Below are positions 23,618-33,754 of a stretch of 64,000 nucleotides of DNA, one piece after another. Positions within the stretch are counted from its first letter, which is position 1. Every line of letters starts with the position of its first letter. The position numbers and the translations under genes are program-made. The notes below the pieces were generated by a model. It was not told the origin of the DNA, made no database searches, and saw only the letters and a list, made by a program, of their open reading frames with translations. The stretch spans positions 1-64,000 of the forward strand of contig NZ_JADNRA010000014.1 in NCBI RefSeq assembly GCF_015709525.1, given 5' to 3'. This DNA comes from Methylocystis sp. L43. GTDB taxonomy: Bacteria; Pseudomonadota; Alphaproteobacteria; Rhizobiales; Beijerinckiaceae.

Positions 23618-24646
23618 ATGACCAAGGATCTGATCGTTCCCGCCGCGGAGGGCCTCTATTGCCCTCCTGGAAAATTCCACATCGATCCCTGGCGCCCGGC
23701 GGCTCTGGCGGTGATTACGCACGGCCATTCCGATCACGCGCGATGGGGCAGCGGGGCCTATCTCTGTCACGAGGATTGCGCGCCGATCCTGCGCAGACGA
23801 CTCGGCGATGTTCGCATCGAGACGCTGCGTTATGGCGAGCGCCGAGACATCGGCGAGGTGCGGCTCTCGCTGCATCCCGCCGGCCACGTCCTCGGCTCGG
23901 CGCAGGTGCGCATCGAGCACCGCGGCGAAGTCTGGGTCGCGTCCGGCGACTACAAGCTGGAAGCGGATGGCGTCAGTGCGCCTTTTGAGCCTGTCCCCTG
24001 CGATGTCTTCATTACCGAATCGACCTTCGGTCTGCCGATCTATCGCTGGCGCCCGCAAGCCGAAGTGATGGCCGACATCAATTCATGGTGGGCGGAAAAT
24101 GCGCGTGCGGGACGCGCCAGCGTCATGCAGGCCTATGGGCTTGGCAAAGCGCAGCGCCTGCTCAAACATCTCGACGCCAATATTGGACCGATTGTCTGCC
24201 ACGGCGCGATCGAACCGCTCAATCAGATTCATCGCGATCTCGGCATCGCGCTGCCGCCGACGCTCAACGTTGGCGCGCTCGACAAGGCGGGGCTTTCGCG
24301 CTGCCTTGCGCTCGCGCCGCCCCACGCCGTGCAAAGCGGGTGGATTCGACGCTTTGGCGATCATTCAGACGCTTTCGCCAGCGGATGGATGCGGCTGCGC
24401 GGCAATCGGCGACGCCGCGGCCTCGATCAAGGCTTCGCGCTTTCGGATCATGCTGACTGGCCGGGGCTGTTGCAGGCGATCGCCGCAACCGGCGCAGAGC
24501 GTATCCTTGTCACGCATGGAAGCGGGGAGGCGCTGTCGCGCTATCTGCGCGAAAAAGGATACGACGCGTGGCCGATGGCGACTGAATATGGCGACGAGGA
24601 GGGCGAGGCGGAGCCGAACGTCGAGGCCGACACAGACGGCGCATGA
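23618..24646 (+). CDS. Ligase-associated DNA exonuclease (metallo-beta-lactamase fold)
   Basis: 342 residues. The metal site is in ITHGHSDHARWG, then HPAGHVLGSAQV, SGDYKLE and a C-terminal LSDHADW, matching the beta-CASP mRNA-processing-nuclease relatives found next to bacterial ATP-dependent ligases. First gene of a four-gene module (exonuclease, ligase, Lhr-like helicase, PdeM) whose start and stop codons overlap, which implies strict co-transcription and a joint role in repair of damage such as crosslinks. Confidence 0.93.
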   Translation: MTKDLIVPAAEGLYCPPGKFHIDPWRPAALAVITHGHSDHARWGSGAYLCHEDCAPILRRRLGDVRIETLRYGERRDIGEVRLSLHPAGHVLGSAQVRIEHRGEVWVASGDYKLEADGVSAPFEPVPCDVFITESTFGLPIYRWRPQAEVMADINSWWAENARAGRASVMQAYGLGKAQRLLKHLDANIGPIVCHGAIEPLNQIHRDLGIALPPTLNVGALDKAGLSRCLALAPPHAVQSGWIRRFGDHSDAFASGWMRLRGNRRRRGLDQGFALSDHADWPGLLQAIAATGAERILVTHGSGEALSRYLREKGYDAWPMATEYGDEEGEAEPNVEADTDGA

Positions 24647-26373
24647 AAACCTTCGCCACGCTCTACCGGCGCATCGACGCCGCGACGTCGACGCAGCATA
24701 AGAGACAGGCGCTGATCGACTATCTGCGCCTTGCGGTCGGCGATCCGGAGCAATACGCCAGCGCCGCCTGGACGGTTTATTTCCTCGCCGGCGGCAAGCC
24801 CCGCCAGATGATCTCGACCAAGCTCCTACGCCAGCTCGCCTTGGAGGCGACGGACCTGCCCGAGTGGCTCATTGACGAGTGCTATCACAGCGTCGGTGAT
24901 CTCGCCGAGACTCTGGCGCTCTTGCTGCCGCCGGCGACGCGCGTGGAAGACGCGCCGCTCGATCTTTGGATGAATGAACGGCTATTGCCCTTGCGCGAGC
25001 GCGATGACGCTGAGCGGCTCGCGGCGCTGCGCGATTGGCTCGACGCCATGCCCTCCGACGACCGCTTGCCGTTCTTTAAGCTCGTCACCGGCGAATTGCG
25101 CATCGGCGTCTCGAAGCTGCAAATGACTCACGCGATCGCCCAGGCGACGGAGCTTGACGCCAAGCTCGTCGCGCAGCGGATGATGGGCTACACGCAGGCG
25201 AACCGGGCGCCTCAGGCGCAGGATTTCGTCGCGCTCGTCGCGCCAGCCGAAGCGGGCGAAGACGGGCGGCCTCTGCGCGGCCAGCCTTATCCGTTCTTTC
25301 TCGCGCATCCGCTTCAGGCGCCGCTTTCGGCGTTTCCAGAACTGCTCGGCCCCGTCGACGACTGGCTTGTTGAATGGAAATTCGACGGCATACGCGCGCA
25401 GTTCATTCATCGCGCCGGAGAGTGGTGGCTATGGTCGCGCGGCGAAGAGCTGGTGAGCGACAGCTTTCCGGAGCTCGCCGCGCTCGTCGAGTTTCTGCCT
25501 GACGATATTGTCCTCGATGGCGAGCTCATCGTCGTCGCGCCCCGTTCGGACGCGCGTTCCGCGGTGGACGATCTTAGCGATCTGCGCCCCTTTTCTGAAT
25601 TGCAGCAGCGTCTCGGACGCAAGGTTCTCACGCCAAAAATGCTGCGCGACAGGCCAGTGGCGCTGATCGCTTATGACCTGCTCGAGAAAGATGGCCGCGA
25701 TCTGCGTGAAAGGCCGCAGCGGGAGCGACGCGCGCTCCTCGAGGAGGTCGTGTCGCGCGCGCATTCTACCGCGATGCAGGTCGGCGCCGATTTGCCGCTG
25801 CGACTGAGCCCAGCACTGACGCAACCCGATTGGGAGTCCTTTGCAAGACAGCGTGAAGAGGCGCGGGCGCGCGGCGCCGAAGGCATGATGCTGAAGGCGA
25901 TGGGCGCGCCTTATGGCGTCGGACGCCAGAAGAGCGGCGCCAATCTGTGGTGGAAATGGAAGCTCGATCCAATGAGCGTCGACGCGGTGCTGATCTACGC
26001 CGCGCGGGGTCATGGGCGCCGTTCGGGCGTTTACAGCGACTACACATTCGGGGTGTGGAGCGGCCCGCCGGAGCAGACGGACCGCACGCTGCTGACCTTC
26101 GCCAAGGCCTATTCCGGGCTTTCGGACGAGGAGATGCGCAAGGTCGACGCGACGATCAGAAGGACGACGATTGAGAATTTCGGGCCGGTGCGTAGCGTGC
26201 GCCCGACGATGGTTTTCGAGCTCGGCTTCGAGGGAATTGGCGCCAGCAACCGCCACAAAAGCGGCATCGCGGTTCGCTTTCCAAGGATGTTGCGCTGGCG
26301 ACAGGACAAGCCCGTGGAGGACGCCGATACGATCGAGGCCCTACGCGCGCTACTGCCTGGCGGCGGCGCATGA
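24643..26373 (+). CDS. ATP-dependent DNA ligase (cisplatin damage response type)
   Basis: 576 residues. N-terminal DNA-binding helical domain (to about 210), then adenylation domain with the lysine motif [11 protein letters not shown] and DGELIV, and OB-fold domain with [16 protein letters not shown] and FVRSVRP-like closing motifs (FELGFEGI). This is the stand-alone ATP ligase of the exonuclease-ligase-helicase-PdeM cluster, different from LigD at 14.9-17.5 kb. ATGA overlaps join it to both neighbours. Confidence 0.93.
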   Translation: MKTFATLYRRIDAATSTQHKRQALIDYLRLAVGDPEQYASAAWTVYFLAGGKPRQMISTKLLRQLALEATDLPEWLIDECYHSVGDLAETLALLLPPATRVEDAPLDLWMNERLLPLRERDDAERLAALRDWLDAMPSDDRLPFFKLVTGELRIGVSKLQMTHAIAQATELDAKLVAQRMMGYTQANRAPQAQDFVALVAPAEAGEDGRPLRGQPYPFFLAHPLQAPLSAFPELLGPVDDWLVEWKFDGIRAQFIHRAGEWWLWSRGEELVSDSFPELAALVEFLPDDIVLDGELIVVAPRSDARSAVDDLSDLRPFSELQQRLGRKVLTPKMLRDRPVALIAYDLLEKDGRDLRERPQRERRALLEEVVSRAHSTAMQVGADLPLRLSPALTQPDWESFARQREEARARGAEGMMLKAMGAPYGVGRQKSGANLWWKWKLDPMSVDAVLIYAARGHGRRSGVYSDYTFGVWSGPPEQTDRTLLTFAKAYSGLSDEEMRKVDATIRRTTIENFGPVRSVRPTMVFELGFEGIGASNRHKSGIAVRFPRMLRWRQDKPVEDADTIEALRALLPGGGA

Positions 26374-28850
26374 GCGGACGACGCGCCAAACAGTCCGCCG
26401 TGAAAACACTGTTGGCGGCGCGGGGCTGGAAGCCGTTTCGCTTCCAGCAAGAAGTGTGGCGCGAAATGGCGAAGGGACGCAGCGGCCTGCTGCACGCGAC
26501 GACCGGCGCCGGCAAAACTCTGGCCGTTGCCCTCGGCGCCTGGCAGGCGCTCGCCGACGATGCGGAAGCGCCGCCACGACTCTGTGTTCTCTGGATCACG
26601 CCGATGCGGGCGCTGGCCGCGGACACCTCCAAGGCGCTCAACGAGGCGTTCGGCGGTCTCTCCGCGCATGGCCAGCACTGGACGGTTGGCGTTCGCAGCG
26701 GCGATACGTCCTCAGCCGAGCGCGCCCGGCAGGCGCGTCGTCCGCCCAGCGTGTTGATCACGACGCCGGAGAGCCTGTCGCTCATGCTCTCGCGAGCCGA
26801 CGCTCGCGAATATCTCGGCGCGATCAGATGCGTTGTCGTCGACGAGTGGCACGAACTCATCGGCAATAAGCGCGGCGTGCAGACGCAGCTCGCGCTGGCG
26901 CGGTTGAAGCGCCGGCGTCCCGATCTGCTGATTTGGGGCATGTCGGCGACGCTTGGCAATCTTGAAGAAGCAAAGCGCGTCCTGCTCGGTCCAACCGATG
27001 CGCCGCATGGCGCGGTTGTGGCGGGCGGCGTGCGCAAGGAAATCGTCATCGACACGCTGTTACCGGAAGATTTCGCGCGCTTTCCCTGGGCCGGGCATCT
27101 TGGGATCAAAATGGCGCCGCAGGTGGTCGCGGAGATTGATCAATCTCCGACGTCGCTCATTTTCACCAACACGCGTTCGCAGGCTGAAATCTGGTATCAC
27201 AATCTCCTGCGCGCACGGCCGGACTGGGCAGGGCTCATCGCGGTTCATCACGGATCGCTGGCGCGGGAATCGCGCGATTGGGTTGAGCATGGACTTAAGT
27301 TCGGCAAGCTCAAGGCGGTCGTCTGCACGTCCAGTCTAGATCTTGGCGTCGATTTTCTTCCCGTCGAACGCATCCTGCAGGTCGGCTCGCCCAAGGGCGT
27401 CGCGCGCCTTCTGCAGCGCGCCGGCCGCAGCGGCCATGCTCCGGGGCGCACGTCGCGCATCACGCTCGTGCCGAGCCATGCGCTCGAGCTTGTCGAATCA
27501 TCGGCGGTGCAGCAGGCGGTGCGGGAGGGCCGCATCGAAAGCCGCCGCACGCCGAATGCGCCGCTCGACGTGCTGGTGCAGCATCTCGTCACGATCGGAC
27601 TGGGCGGCGGCTTCAGGCCTGACGAATTGCTCGCGGAAATTCGTTCGACGGCCGCCTATGAACATCTCTGTGACGAGAATTGGCGCTGGTGTCTCGACTT
27701 CGTGAGCGGCGGCGGGCCGAGCCTTTCGGCCTATCCCGAATATCGCCGCTGCGGTCCTGACGCTGACGGCGTGTGGCGGGTCGCCAGCAAGCAGATCGCT
27801 TTGCGCCATCGGCTCAACATCGGGACGATCACGGCGGACGCCAGCGTTCTCGTTCAATACGGACCCGCGCCGCCGGGTCAAAAGCTCGGCGTCGTGGAGG
27901 AAAGCTTTATCGCGCGGCTCAAGCCAGGCGACAGCTTCTGGTTTTCAGGACGGCTGTTGGAGTTCGTGCGCTTGCGCGACCTTGTCGCCTATGTGCGTCC
28001 GGCGAAAACGCGCAGCGGCGCGGTTCCGCGCTGGGACGGCGGGCGAATGCCGCTTTCGACGACTTTGGCGGACGCCATGGTGGAGCAATTGCAGCGCGCG
28101 GCCGAGGGGCGTTATGACACGCCGGAGCTGCGGGCGGCTGAGAAAATGCTGAGATTGCAAGCGCGCTGGTCGCATCTGCCGACGCCGACGACGTTGCTTG
28201 CCGAAACATTGAAAAGCCGCGACGGCTGGCATTTGTTTGTGTATCCTTTCGCGGGCCGCAACGCGCATATCGGCATGGCGAGCCTGATCGCCTGGCGGGC
28301 GGCGCAGAAGACCGCGAGCACGTTCTCGATCGCCGTGAACGATTACGGCTTCGAGCTTTTGAGCGCCGACCCGCGCGACTGGGCCGCCACGCTGCCGGAA
28401 CTGATTGCGCCGCGCGCCATTGATGATCTGACGCATGAAACGCTCGCGAGCCTGAACGCTGCGGAGCTGGCGCGCCGACGTTTTCGTGACATTGCGCAGA
28501 TCGCCGGTCTCGTCGTGACGACCTATCCCGGACAACATAAGAGCGTGCGCCAGTTGCAGGCCTCTTCGAGCCTGTTCTACGACGTCTTTCGCAAATTCGA
28601 TCCGGAAAACGGGTTGTTGCGCCAGGCTGAGCGCGAGGTCCTGGAAGACGCGCTCGACATCGCGCGTCTTGCCGAAAGCTTCGAGCGGCTGCAAAATAGA
28701 GAGATCGTCCATGTCGCGCTACAGCGCTGTTCGCCGCTCGCTTTTCCGCTGATGGTGGAGAGAATGCGCGAGCGCCTCAGCAATGAAACGCTCGCGGCGC
28801 GCATCGAGCGCATGATTTCGCAGTTGGAGCGGGCCGCGGACAAATGTTAG
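26370..28850 (+). CDS. Ligase-associated DNA damage response DEXH-box helicase (Lhr-like)
   Basis: 826 residues. Superfamily 2 motifs: Walker [16 protein letters not shown], motif [11 protein letters not shown] (DEWH, a DEXH variant), motif [11 protein letters not shown], and motif [10 protein letters not shown], followed by a large C-terminal Lhr-type region. It starts four bases inside the ligase gene end and overlaps pdeM by seven bases. Family members translocate on single-stranded DNA and act with the adjacent ligase and nucleases in repair. Confidence 0.94.
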   Translation: MSGRRAKQSAVKTLLAARGWKPFRFQQEVWREMAKGRSGLLHATTGAGKTLAVALGAWQALADDAEAPPRLCVLWITPMRALAADTSKALNEAFGGLSAHGQHWTVGVRSGDTSSAERARQARRPPSVLITTPESLSLMLSRADAREYLGAIRCVVVDEWHELIGNKRGVQTQLALARLKRRRPDLLIWGMSATLGNLEEAKRVLLGPTDAPHGAVVAGGVRKEIVIDTLLPEDFARFPWAGHLGIKMAPQVVAEIDQSPTSLIFTNTRSQAEIWYHNLLRARPDWAGLIAVHHGSLARESRDWVEHGLKFGKLKAVVCTSSLDLGVDFLPVERILQVGSPKGVARLLQRAGRSGHAPGRTSRITLVPSHALELVESSAVQQAVREGRIESRRTPNAPLDVLVQHLVTIGLGGGFRPDELLAEIRSTAAYEHLCDENWRWCLDFVSGGGPSLSAYPEYRRCGPDADGVWRVASKQIALRHRLNIGTITADASVLVQYGPAPPGQKLGVVEESFIARLKPGDSFWFSGRLLEFVRLRDLVAYVRPAKTRSGAVPRWDGGRMPLSTTLADAMVEQLQRAAEGRYDTPELRAAEKMLRLQARWSHLPTPTTLLAETLKSRDGWHLFVYPFAGRNAHIGMASLIAWRAAQKTASTFSIAVNDYGFELLSADPRDWAATLPELIAPRAIDDLTHETLASLNAAELARRRFRDIAQIAGLVVTTYPGQHKSVRQLQASSSLFYDVFRKFDPENGLLRQAEREVLEDALDIARLAESFERLQNREIVHVALQRCSPLAFPLMVERMRERLSNETLAARIERMISQLERAADKC

Positions 28851-29542
28851 AGCCTGACGAGACTTTGCGGAGCGAAGGCGCCGGCCTCGTCTCCTCTCAC
28901 GAGCATCGCGGCGTCGTTTTGCTGCCGCAGCGCGCTGTCTGGCGCGTTGAGACGCGCACGCTGTTCATCGCCGACGCGCATCTTGGCAAGGCGGCGACAT
29001 TTCGCGCGCTCGGCCAACCGGCGCCCAAGGGAACGACGCGCGACAATCTCGCCCGGCTCGACGCGCTGGTCGACCGATTCAATCCCATCCGACTCGTTTT
29101 CTTGGGCGATTTGTTTCACGCGCGGCAGGCGCATGCGCCGGGGGTGGCGGCCGCCTTTCTCGATTGGCGCAGGCGCCGCGCTGCGTTGCGACTGACGCTC
29201 GTGCGCGGCAATCATGATCGGCGCGCAGGCGATCCGTCGGAACAGTTCGGAATCGAGCTTGTTGACGAACCCTATGACTCAGAAGGGATCGTCGCGCGTC
29301 ATCACCCGCTTGCGTCCGACGAATGCGAAGGGCAGGGGGCGACCATTCTTGCGGGGCATTTGCACCCTTGCGTACGGCTGAGCGGGGCGGCGCGCGACAG
29401 CGTTCGTCTTCCCTGCTTTGTGCTGCAGGCGCGACAGATCGTGCTGCCCGCCTTTGGCGCTTTCACGGGCGGCGCGCTGGCGCGTGGGCGGGGTGTCAAA
29501 ACCTGCGCGATCGTCGACGAACGACTGCTCGTTGCCGGCTAG
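28844..29542 (+). CDS. pdeM: Ligase-associated DNA damage response endonuclease PdeM
   Basis: 232-residue calcineurin-like metallophosphoesterase. Metal motifs: [30 protein letters not shown] and [10 protein letters not shown]. Last gene of the repair module. It overlaps the helicase end and converges on the ATP-grasp gene with a four-base overlap. Confidence 0.92.
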   Translation: MLEPDETLRSEGAGLVSSHEHRGVVLLPQRAVWRVETRTLFIADAHLGKAATFRALGQPAPKGTTRDNLARLDALVDRFNPIRLVFLGDLFHARQAHAPGVAAAFLDWRRRRAALRLTLVRGNHDRRAGDPSEQFGIELVDEPYDSEGIVARHHPLASDECEGQGATILAGHLHPCVRLSGAARDSVRLPCFVLQARQIVLPAFGAFTGGALARGRGVKTCAIVDERLLVAG

Positions 29543-30897
29543 CTGCGCGTTGCATGAATCGCGGCGACAGGTGGGGAAGGCGGGCGAGCGAGCAATTCGA
29601 TCTCGTCTCCCAGCAGGCCAAGGCCATCGACTTTGGCGTAATCCGCTGCGATCAGCCGTTCTCCAATGTCGCGTCGGTAACGCATGTTGGGCATATGCAC
29701 GCGCTCAATCAGCCGATAAGCGTCGCGACGCGCGCTCTGGATCGTTCGCCCGCAGCCCGTCGCCACCATCGTCCAGCCATAGGCGCCGGCGGTGACAAGC
29801 TGGCCGTTGTCGAGAGCCACTTCGCAATAATGCAGATGTTCCTGGTCTCTGCGGGACAATGCGCCGTCAAAGAGTATCGGCATGCCGATCGGCTCTTGCG
29901 CCTGCCGTCGCGAATAGGGGAAAGGCGGCACGGTTAGGACGACCCCGACCGAGAACCCGTCATCGACATCCAGATGATCGTGATCGCGCCGGACCATCGC
30001 CTCAAACAATTCCGCCCAGGACGTTCGCTGTAACGGCGACAGAATGGCGAAGCCGGGATAGCCGAATCTGCAGGTGAACTCGAGCGGCCAGATACCTTGC
30101 TCATTGACGATGGTGTTGAGGTTCACATAGCCGCAATGGCCGTGACGTTTGAGTAAGGGCGCGATCCTGGCCAGAGTGTTTTCAAAAAAGAGGGTCGAAC
30201 GCTCGAATGTGGCGACCGTGCCCATCTCTCCCGTCAGCTCTCCAAGGTCGCCCGGAAAGAAGCGCTTGTGCTCCCAGTCGAGACAGGCGGGCCGTAAAAA
30301 CTTCTCGCCGTCGAAATACGCGCCGACGCCCATCTCGACGCCATCTATGAAATCCATCAGGACGAAGCCGGCTTCGTCAGCTGGAGTGTCGGGCAAATTT
30401 TGCAGCAGCGCGGAAATGTCGCGTCCGTCGCCGAGACCGCCGACGAAGTTGCGATGCGCCAAATCTGGCGAATTGAATTTTAGGACATAGCGTCCGGGGC
30501 GCTCGCGAAGAAAACGCCAGCCGTCCTGCCGGTTCGGAAAGTAGTGGGTCGCCGCAGTTGAGAGGCCAAGCTCAGCAAGAAGTCTCTGCGCGTAGGCCCG
30601 GTCGATTTCGAGCCGGTCGCCGAAGGCGCTTCCGCCGATGACATTGAATCCATCTTTGCGCAACTCGTCCTGCACGCCGCCAAACGAGACGTTTTCGAAT
30701 AGAATGATTCCCTCGTCCCCGGCGCTCTTCACCCATTGCAGTTCCGAACGCCAATCGTCTGTCTTAGCGATCATTCCATTCAGAATGCTCTGACAAGGCG
30801 GCGCGTCGATGAAGACATTGACCTCATGTCCTTCCGCCGAAAGTCTAAGGTAGAGTGCGGCAAGGTCGCAGTAATTCCCAATCCCCAGAACCCGCAT
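29539..30897 (-). CDS. ATP-grasp ligase, PurD (glycinamide ribonucleotide synthetase)-like
   Basis: 452 residues beginning MRVLGIGNYCDLAALYLRLS, a Rossmann-like pre-ATP-grasp domain. Next comes an ATP-grasp domain with GRYVLKFNSPDLAHRNFVGG and the metal-binding FTCRFGYPG region where PurD has its ExRFGDPE-like motif. ATP-grasp enzymes join a carboxylate to an amine through an acyl phosphate. AGGAG lies six bases before the ATG at 30897. It is the last gene of the methyltransferase-HDO-ligase trio, 8 bases after the HDO gene. It diverges too far from true PurD for me to assign purine synthesis. Confidence 0.78.
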   Translation of the reverse strand: MRVLGIGNYCDLAALYLRLSAEGHEVNVFIDAPPCQSILNGMIAKTDDWRSELQWVKSAGDEGIILFENVSFGGVQDELRKDGFNVIGGSAFGDRLEIDRAYAQRLLAELGLSTAATHYFPNRQDGWRFLRERPGRYVLKFNSPDLAHRNFVGGLGDGRDISALLQNLPDTPADEAGFVLMDFIDGVEMGVGAYFDGEKFLRPACLDWEHKRFFPGDLGELTGEMGTVATFERSTLFFENTLARIAPLLKRHGHCGYVNLNTIVNEQGIWPLEFTCRFGYPGFAILSPLQRTSWAELFEAMVRRDHDHLDVDDGFSVGVVLTVPPFPYSRRQAQEPIGMPILFDGALSRRDQEHLHYCEVALDNGQLVTAGAYGWTMVATGCGRTIQSARRDAYRLIERVHMPNMRYRRDIGERLIAADYAKVDGLGLLGDEIELLARPPSPPVAAIHATRS

Positions 30898-30905
30898 GGA
30901 TGCTC

Positions 30906-31832
30906 CTAGGCCGCCGCTTCTCGCGGGGGCTCCATCTGCAGTCGGAAATGACGTCTGTAGCGTTCGAAACATCGCGCGCCATGCCAAAGCCGAAGAACGG
31001 CGCCTTCGCCGATCGCTTGCGCGCGGCGCGGGTCTTCCTCAAAGAGAGGACGCAGAACTTCACGATTCCACGCCTCGGAGTGTTTGACGTCGAGAATCGC
31101 ATGCAGCGAAAAATACTGACGCTGCTTGCCGGGGACTTTAAGCCGACGCAATCCACGCTCGACTTGAATCGCGCGTCCCGGCGCCGTCATCTCGATCGCG
31201 CCAAGCGCGCCGATCGAATGGAAGGCGTAGCGACGATTGCTGGCGAGCGCCACCATCATATTGCCGAGCGCGAGCGACTCGGGGCAGACGCGCTCGGGCT
31301 GCGCGTCAACGCCGAAATAGGCGGCGAGCCGCGTCAGCATCGGACCGTGCATGCCCTGCGCATTGCCTCGGCCCATTTCGTCCCAGTAATTTCGCGCCAT
31401 TTCGAGCTTGGGGGTCTGCGGCATCTTGATCTGGGTAAGCGCCACGAGATCGTCGAACCCTGCCTCGCCGGACACTTCCTGCTCAAGAAACCATTTCATG
31501 TCCTCGAAGCTCGCGAATCGCTCGAGCCAGGGGAACAGCGGATCGTTCTGACCTGGTCCATTCTCGGCAAGGCGCTCATACCAGTCCAGGAAGGCGTTGG
31601 CGTCGCTCGGAATATCGGCGACGAACGGCGCGATCGCCGCGCGAACGCTCTCCACATAGGCGATCTCCGCCTCGGCGAGCGCGGCGCGCGCATGCACATC
31701 GGCGCGCCAATCGCCGGAAGGCGTGAGAGGCTCGAGCCGTGCGCCGTTGCGTCGGGAAAGCTCTCTCTGGAAGCGCTCAAAAGCTGGGCCGTTTAGTGTT
31801 GGGGCCAGGGCGATCCAATCGGGGTCACGCAT
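30906..31832 (-). CDS. Iron-containing haem-oxygenase-like diiron redox enzyme (HDO superfamily)
   Basis: 308 residues, all-helical, with the Haem_oxygenas_2 pattern: acidic residues in WFLEQEVSGEAG (E117/E119/E123), E152 and H162 in YWDEMG...MHGPML, E214 in GALGAIEMTAP, and H244, D248, H251 in HAILDVKHSEAW. Such proteins (UndA, BesC, SznF relatives) use a di-iron centre and O2 to cleave or oxidise amino or fatty acids. It lies 3 bases after the methyltransferase and 8 before the ATP-grasp gene, so the three form one operon. The substrate is unknown. Confidence 0.8.
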   Translation of the reverse strand: MRDPDWIALAPTLNGPAFERFQRELSRRNGARLEPLTPSGDWRADVHARAALAEAEIAYVESVRAAIAPFVADIPSDANAFLDWYERLAENGPGQNDPLFPWLERFASFEDMKWFLEQEVSGEAGFDDLVALTQIKMPQTPKLEMARNYWDEMGRGNAQGMHGPMLTRLAAYFGVDAQPERVCPESLALGNMMVALASNRRYAFHSIGALGAIEMTAPGRAIQVERGLRRLKVPGKQRQYFSLHAILDVKHSEAWNREVLRPLFEEDPRRAQAIGEGAVLRLWHGARCFERYRRHFRLQMEPPREAAA

Positions 31833-31835
31833 ATG

Positions 31836-32843
31836 TCAGCCGTCTTTCTTGATGTTGAGGAAGACTGCGGCGATGCGGTCAACGTTGTCATAGGCGGGGC
31901 GCTCCAGCTCTTCGCCGAAGACGTCGGGATCGACTTCCTCGTAATCGAAAGTTACCGGCGAAGCGTCGAGGATTGGCGTCACGGCGGCAAGGAACTGGTC
32001 CACGCCGCCGACAATCGGCGAGCCGGTATAGAGCAGCAGCCTTCCGCTTTCCGTCAGACGCGGGACGCCCTCCCGTACAATGTCGACGGAAAGGGCGATG
32101 CCAAACTCGCCGCCCCCATGGCGATAAAGACGTTGGTAGTCATCGACGAGATAGGGCGGATTGGCGATGATGTAGTCGAACGGGCCGCCAGCGTTCTGGA
32201 AGAGATCGCTGTGAATAGCCCGTGTGCGCTTCAAATCGTTCAACGAAGCGTTGACGCGCGCATATCGCACCGCTTGGGGATTGATGTCGGCGAGCAGCAG
32301 CTCGACGCCGGGTCTCACCAGGCTCGCGGCGAAAATCCCGCCGGCGCCGCTGCCGCACCCGATGTCGACGAGACGGCGGGGCGCCGAGGCTGAGAGAGGT
32401 TGTGAATTAAGGACCGATTCGATGCAGCGCGCGAAACGGTAAGTGTCAGGTCCGAAGAAAACCGAATCGGCGGCGTCCGTGGGAAAGGCCGAGTGCGCAA
32501 AGAGCTGGTTCTTGAGAGTCGAGAATCGCACCTTGCTGCGCAAGAGACCGTTGCAACGCGCTAGCGCCTTCGCCTCAGCAAGTGTGCGCAACACCGGCGC
32601 CGGCAGATCGCTCGCAGAAAAAGGCAGACTCCATCCGAATGCTCGCGTCAAATTCGATCCATCCACTGCCGGACGTTGCACGACGCGGCTATGCGTTAGC
32701 GGCGTCGTGGTGGTGAACCGGTAGTTCTGGTCCCGAAGGAACGCGCCCAGCCATAGCAACGCCTCGTCCGCCACGCTCAGATCTTGGTGAGAAGCGTTCG
32801 ACGGCCCGGTAGCCGTCTCGTCAGAGCAGAGATCCAGTTGCAT
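31836..32843 (-). CDS. SAM-dependent methyltransferase with NPPY motif
   Basis: 335 residues. The C-terminal class I methyltransferase domain has motif I VDIGCGSGAGGI, motif II LLLADINPQA and the catalytic IIANPPYLVDD, which places it with N-methyltransferases (HemK/PrmC, RlmG-like) acting on amide or amino nitrogens. The N-terminal 130 residues (PAPVLRTLAEAKALAR, FFGPDTYRF) form an accessory domain. First gene of the trio, 123 bases after eutC on the same strand. It could be a translation-factor or rRNA enzyme, but the tight linkage to an HDO and an ATP-grasp enzyme argues for small-molecule methylation. Confidence 0.8.
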   Translation of the reverse strand: MQLDLCSDETATGPSNASHQDLSVADEALLWLGAFLRDQNYRFTTTTPLTHSRVVQRPAVDGSNLTRAFGWSLPFSASDLPAPVLRTLAEAKALARCNGLLRSKVRFSTLKNQLFAHSAFPTDAADSVFFGPDTYRFARCIESVLNSQPLSASAPRRLVDIGCGSGAGGIFAASLVRPGVELLLADINPQAVRYARVNASLNDLKRTRAIHSDLFQNAGGPFDYIIANPPYLVDDYQRLYRHGGGEFGIALSVDIVREGVPRLTESGRLLLYTGSPIVGGVDQFLAAVTPILDASPVTFDYEEVDPDVFGEELERPAYDNVDRIAAVFLNIKKDG

Positions 32844-32966
32844 CAATCGCCAACGCCCCAAGCGCCAAGAGAGGTCTCAACTCACGGCGATGACGATAGT
32901 TCCGATAGGTTTGTGCTTGCGCCAAAGTTGGATCGTAAAGCCTGCGGCAAGCGCGAGAACGGGTAG

Positions 32967-33752
32967 CTAACTCTTGGCGTCGATCGTGCGCAGTTCTCCC
33001 GATGGGAGCGTGTTCGCTTCGTCTTTGAGATCAACGCCGGTCAGCTGGCGTCGGCGCGCTTCGTTGCAAAGATAAATCAGCTTGTGCGCGGCGTCGGCAT
33101 AGGAAAGCCCTTGCGGGCGGATATTCGAGAGGCAGTTGCGCTCGGCGTCGGTGCGGCCGACGCGCGGCGCAAATGTGAGATAGACGCCCATGCTGTCGGG
33201 CGAGGAGAGTCCAGGTCGTTCGCCGATGAAAACCGCCACAAGCCTTGCCCCGAGTGTCTCGCCGATATCGTCGCCGAGCGCCACGCGCCCCTGTTCGGCG
33301 AGAACGATCGGCGCGATTTTCCACGATGTTTGGCCGAGAGATTGCAGCGCTCTTTCGAGCACCGGAAGTGCGTGCCGGGCGATCGCGCGGGCGGAAAGTC
33401 CTTCGGCGATGACAAACGCAAGGTCGTAATCGCCCGCGAGGGCTTTGAGATGCTGGCGGGAATCGTCGTCGAGTTTTCGGCCAAGGTCGGGACGCAGCAG
33501 AAAGCTTCGCCGATCGCGGGCGGCGCTCTTCACGCGGACGGCCGTCAGCCCGCGGAAGGTTAACTCGTCGAAGAGCCGGTCGGCGTCGAGTCGCTCTTCA
33601 ACCGCATCTCGCGCTTCGGCATGCGCCAGCTGGAAATCGAGCGTAGCGCGCGTCGTCAGCGCCGCTCCGGCGCGTGGCAGGAAAATTCTCGCCGGCGTCG
33701 CCGAACGGAGGATCGCAATCTTGTCGAGAGGCGCCGGGCGATCGTCGGCCAT
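32967..33752 (-). CDS. eutC: Ethanolamine ammonia-lyase, small subunit
   Basis: 261 residues. RATLDFQLAHAEARDAV, FVIAEGLSARAI, VLAEQGRVALGDDIGE, IGERPGLSSPDSMGVYLTF and ERNCLSNIRPQGL are the EutC hallmarks. With EutB it forms the adenosylcobalamin-dependent enzyme that splits ethanolamine into acetaldehyde and ammonia. It starts two bases after the eutB stop. No microcompartment or eut regulatory genes are nearby, so this is the minimal cytosolic version. Confidence 0.94.
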   Translation of the reverse strand: MADDRPAPLDKIAILRSATPARIFLPRAGAALTTRATLDFQLAHAEARDAVEERLDADRLFDELTFRGLTAVRVKSAARDRRSFLLRPDLGRKLDDDSRQHLKALAGDYDLAFVIAEGLSARAIARHALPVLERALQSLGQTSWKIAPIVLAEQGRVALGDDIGETLGARLVAVFIGERPGLSSPDSMGVYLTFAPRVGRTDAERNCLSNIRPQGLSYADAAHKLIYLCNEARRRQLTGVDLKDEANTLPSGELRTIDAKS

Positions 33753-33754
33753 CC

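Noticed and set aside
29539-30897. Assignment as PurD of purine synthesis
   Set aside because: It resembles PurD only in fold and some motifs, and sits in an operon with an HDO and a methyltransferase rather than purine genes.
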